In this document: positions 6,217-8,045 of the stretch, piece after piece
Layout of the letters: each line of letters opens with the position of its first letter
Numbering within the stretch: the stretch's first letter is position 1
Assembly: GCA_043782755.1 (NCBI GenBank)
Contig: JAYWAC010000340.1
Location: 1-8,045 of the forward strand
Direction: 5' to 3'
DNA length: 8,045 nucleotides
From: JADJYF01 sp043782755
GTDB taxonomy: Bacteria; Pseudomonadota; Gammaproteobacteria; Ga0077536
Position numbers and translations under genes: made by a program
Notes under the pieces: generated by a model
Told to the model about the DNA's origin: nothing
Seen by the model: the letters and a program-made list of their open reading frames with translations, nothing else
Databases searched by the model: none

Positions 6217-6325
6217 TACCGGGCGCGCCCGTTGAAATGCGTCGAGAGCGCACTTCGATCGCTGGCTAAACAGCCCCTCACCCTAATGCCAAACAACCTA
6301 CAAGTATTTGAGGAGAAATCAGAAA

Positions 6326-6616
6326 ATGAAAATCCGCCCATTGCACGACCGCGTCATCATCAAACGCACGGAAGAGGACAAGACCTCTCCCGGTGGCATC
6401 GTGATCCCGGATTCCGCAGCAGAAAAGCCCGTCCGCGGTGAAGTGGTTGCTGTCGGTAACGGCAAGATTCTCGAGAACGGCACGGTACGCAAGCTCGATC
6501 TCAAGGTCGGCGACAACATTCTGTTCGGTAAGTATTCCGGCACCGAAGTGAAAGTCGATGGCCAGGAACTGCTGGTCATGCGCGAAGAGGACATCATGGC
6601 CGTGCTCGACGCCTGA
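6326..6616 (+). CDS. groES: Co-chaperonin GroES
   Basis: Full-length 96-residue GroES. It forms a heptameric lid on GroEL and, with ATP, encloses unfolded proteins in the cytoplasm. Seen: MKIRPLHDRVIIKRTEE at the start, the mobile loop EEDKTSPGGIVIPDSA that contacts GroEL, GEVVAVGNG, and the C-terminal LLVMREEDIMAVLDA. ATG 6326 is chosen over an upstream in-frame TTG because AGGAG at 6311-6315 is correctly spaced and MKIRPLHDRV is the standard start. groEL follows after 38 bp in the same direction, the usual groESL operon. Codon use and sequence look normal for a proteobacterium. Confidence 0.98.
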   Translation: MKIRPLHDRVIIKRTEEDKTSPGGIVIPDSAAEKPVRGEVVAVGNGKILENGTVRKLDLKVGDNILFGKYSGTEVKVDGQELLVMREEDIMAVLDA

Positions 6617-6654
6617 GCGTCAACGGTCTCGTACGAATTCAGGAGAGATGATCA

Positions 6655-8045
<1,391 letters not shown>

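Noticed and set aside
6231..6325. CIRCE (HrcA) operator before groES
   Set aside because: Neither TTAGCACTC nor GAGTGCTAA half-site is present.

Overview
The window looks like a chromosomal segment of a GC-rich proteobacterium. GroES and GroEL are of the gamma/betaproteobacterial type, but this is judged from memory of the families and was not searched. It mixes intact metabolic and housekeeping genes with decayed genes and mobile-element remnants, which suggests an accessory or eroding region next to a conserved chaperonin operon.

Layout. Positions 1-750 hold a broken minus-strand fragment resembling the C-terminus of a tetratricopeptide protein, then nothing recognisable. Positions 761-1621 carry the most interesting gene. 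It is a member of the glycine/sarcosine/betaine/D-proline reductase selenoprotein B (GrdB/PrdB-like) family, with an in-frame TGA at 1235-1237 exactly where a UxxC redox motif is expected. A 27-nt hairpin, placed as a bacterial SECIS element should be, follows 6 nt after the TGA. A standard gene caller would split or truncate this gene; I read it as one selenoprotein of 286 residues. Two tiny overlapping ORFs (1685-1923) follow.

Positions 1924-2560 are non-coding and partly AT-rich. They contain an inverted repeat and a 23-nt sequence matching the 3' end of a tRNA, probably tRNA-Gln, which suggests an old integration site. Positions 2507-3150 are the remains of an IS21-family element: terminal TGACCC repeats and a broken istB. 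This abuts a degraded minus-strand Rieske ring-hydroxylating oxygenase alpha subunit (about 3165-4012) with one frameshift and three in-frame amber codons.

Divergent from it is an intact plus-strand pair with overlapping stop and start: an SCP2/Ltp-type thiolase-like protein (4161-5312) and its usual partner, a Zn-ribbon/OB-fold DUF35 protein (5309-5725). Such pairs act on acyl-CoA thioesters, for example in side-chain degradation of steroids or other lipids, and the Rieske gene may once have belonged to the same catabolic cluster. After about 600 bp without a gene, a candidate sigma-32 promoter precedes the groES-groEL operon (6326 to the window end, groEL cut off).

Best candidate for something overlooked: the UGA-containing PrdB-like selenoprotein with its SECIS hairpin.
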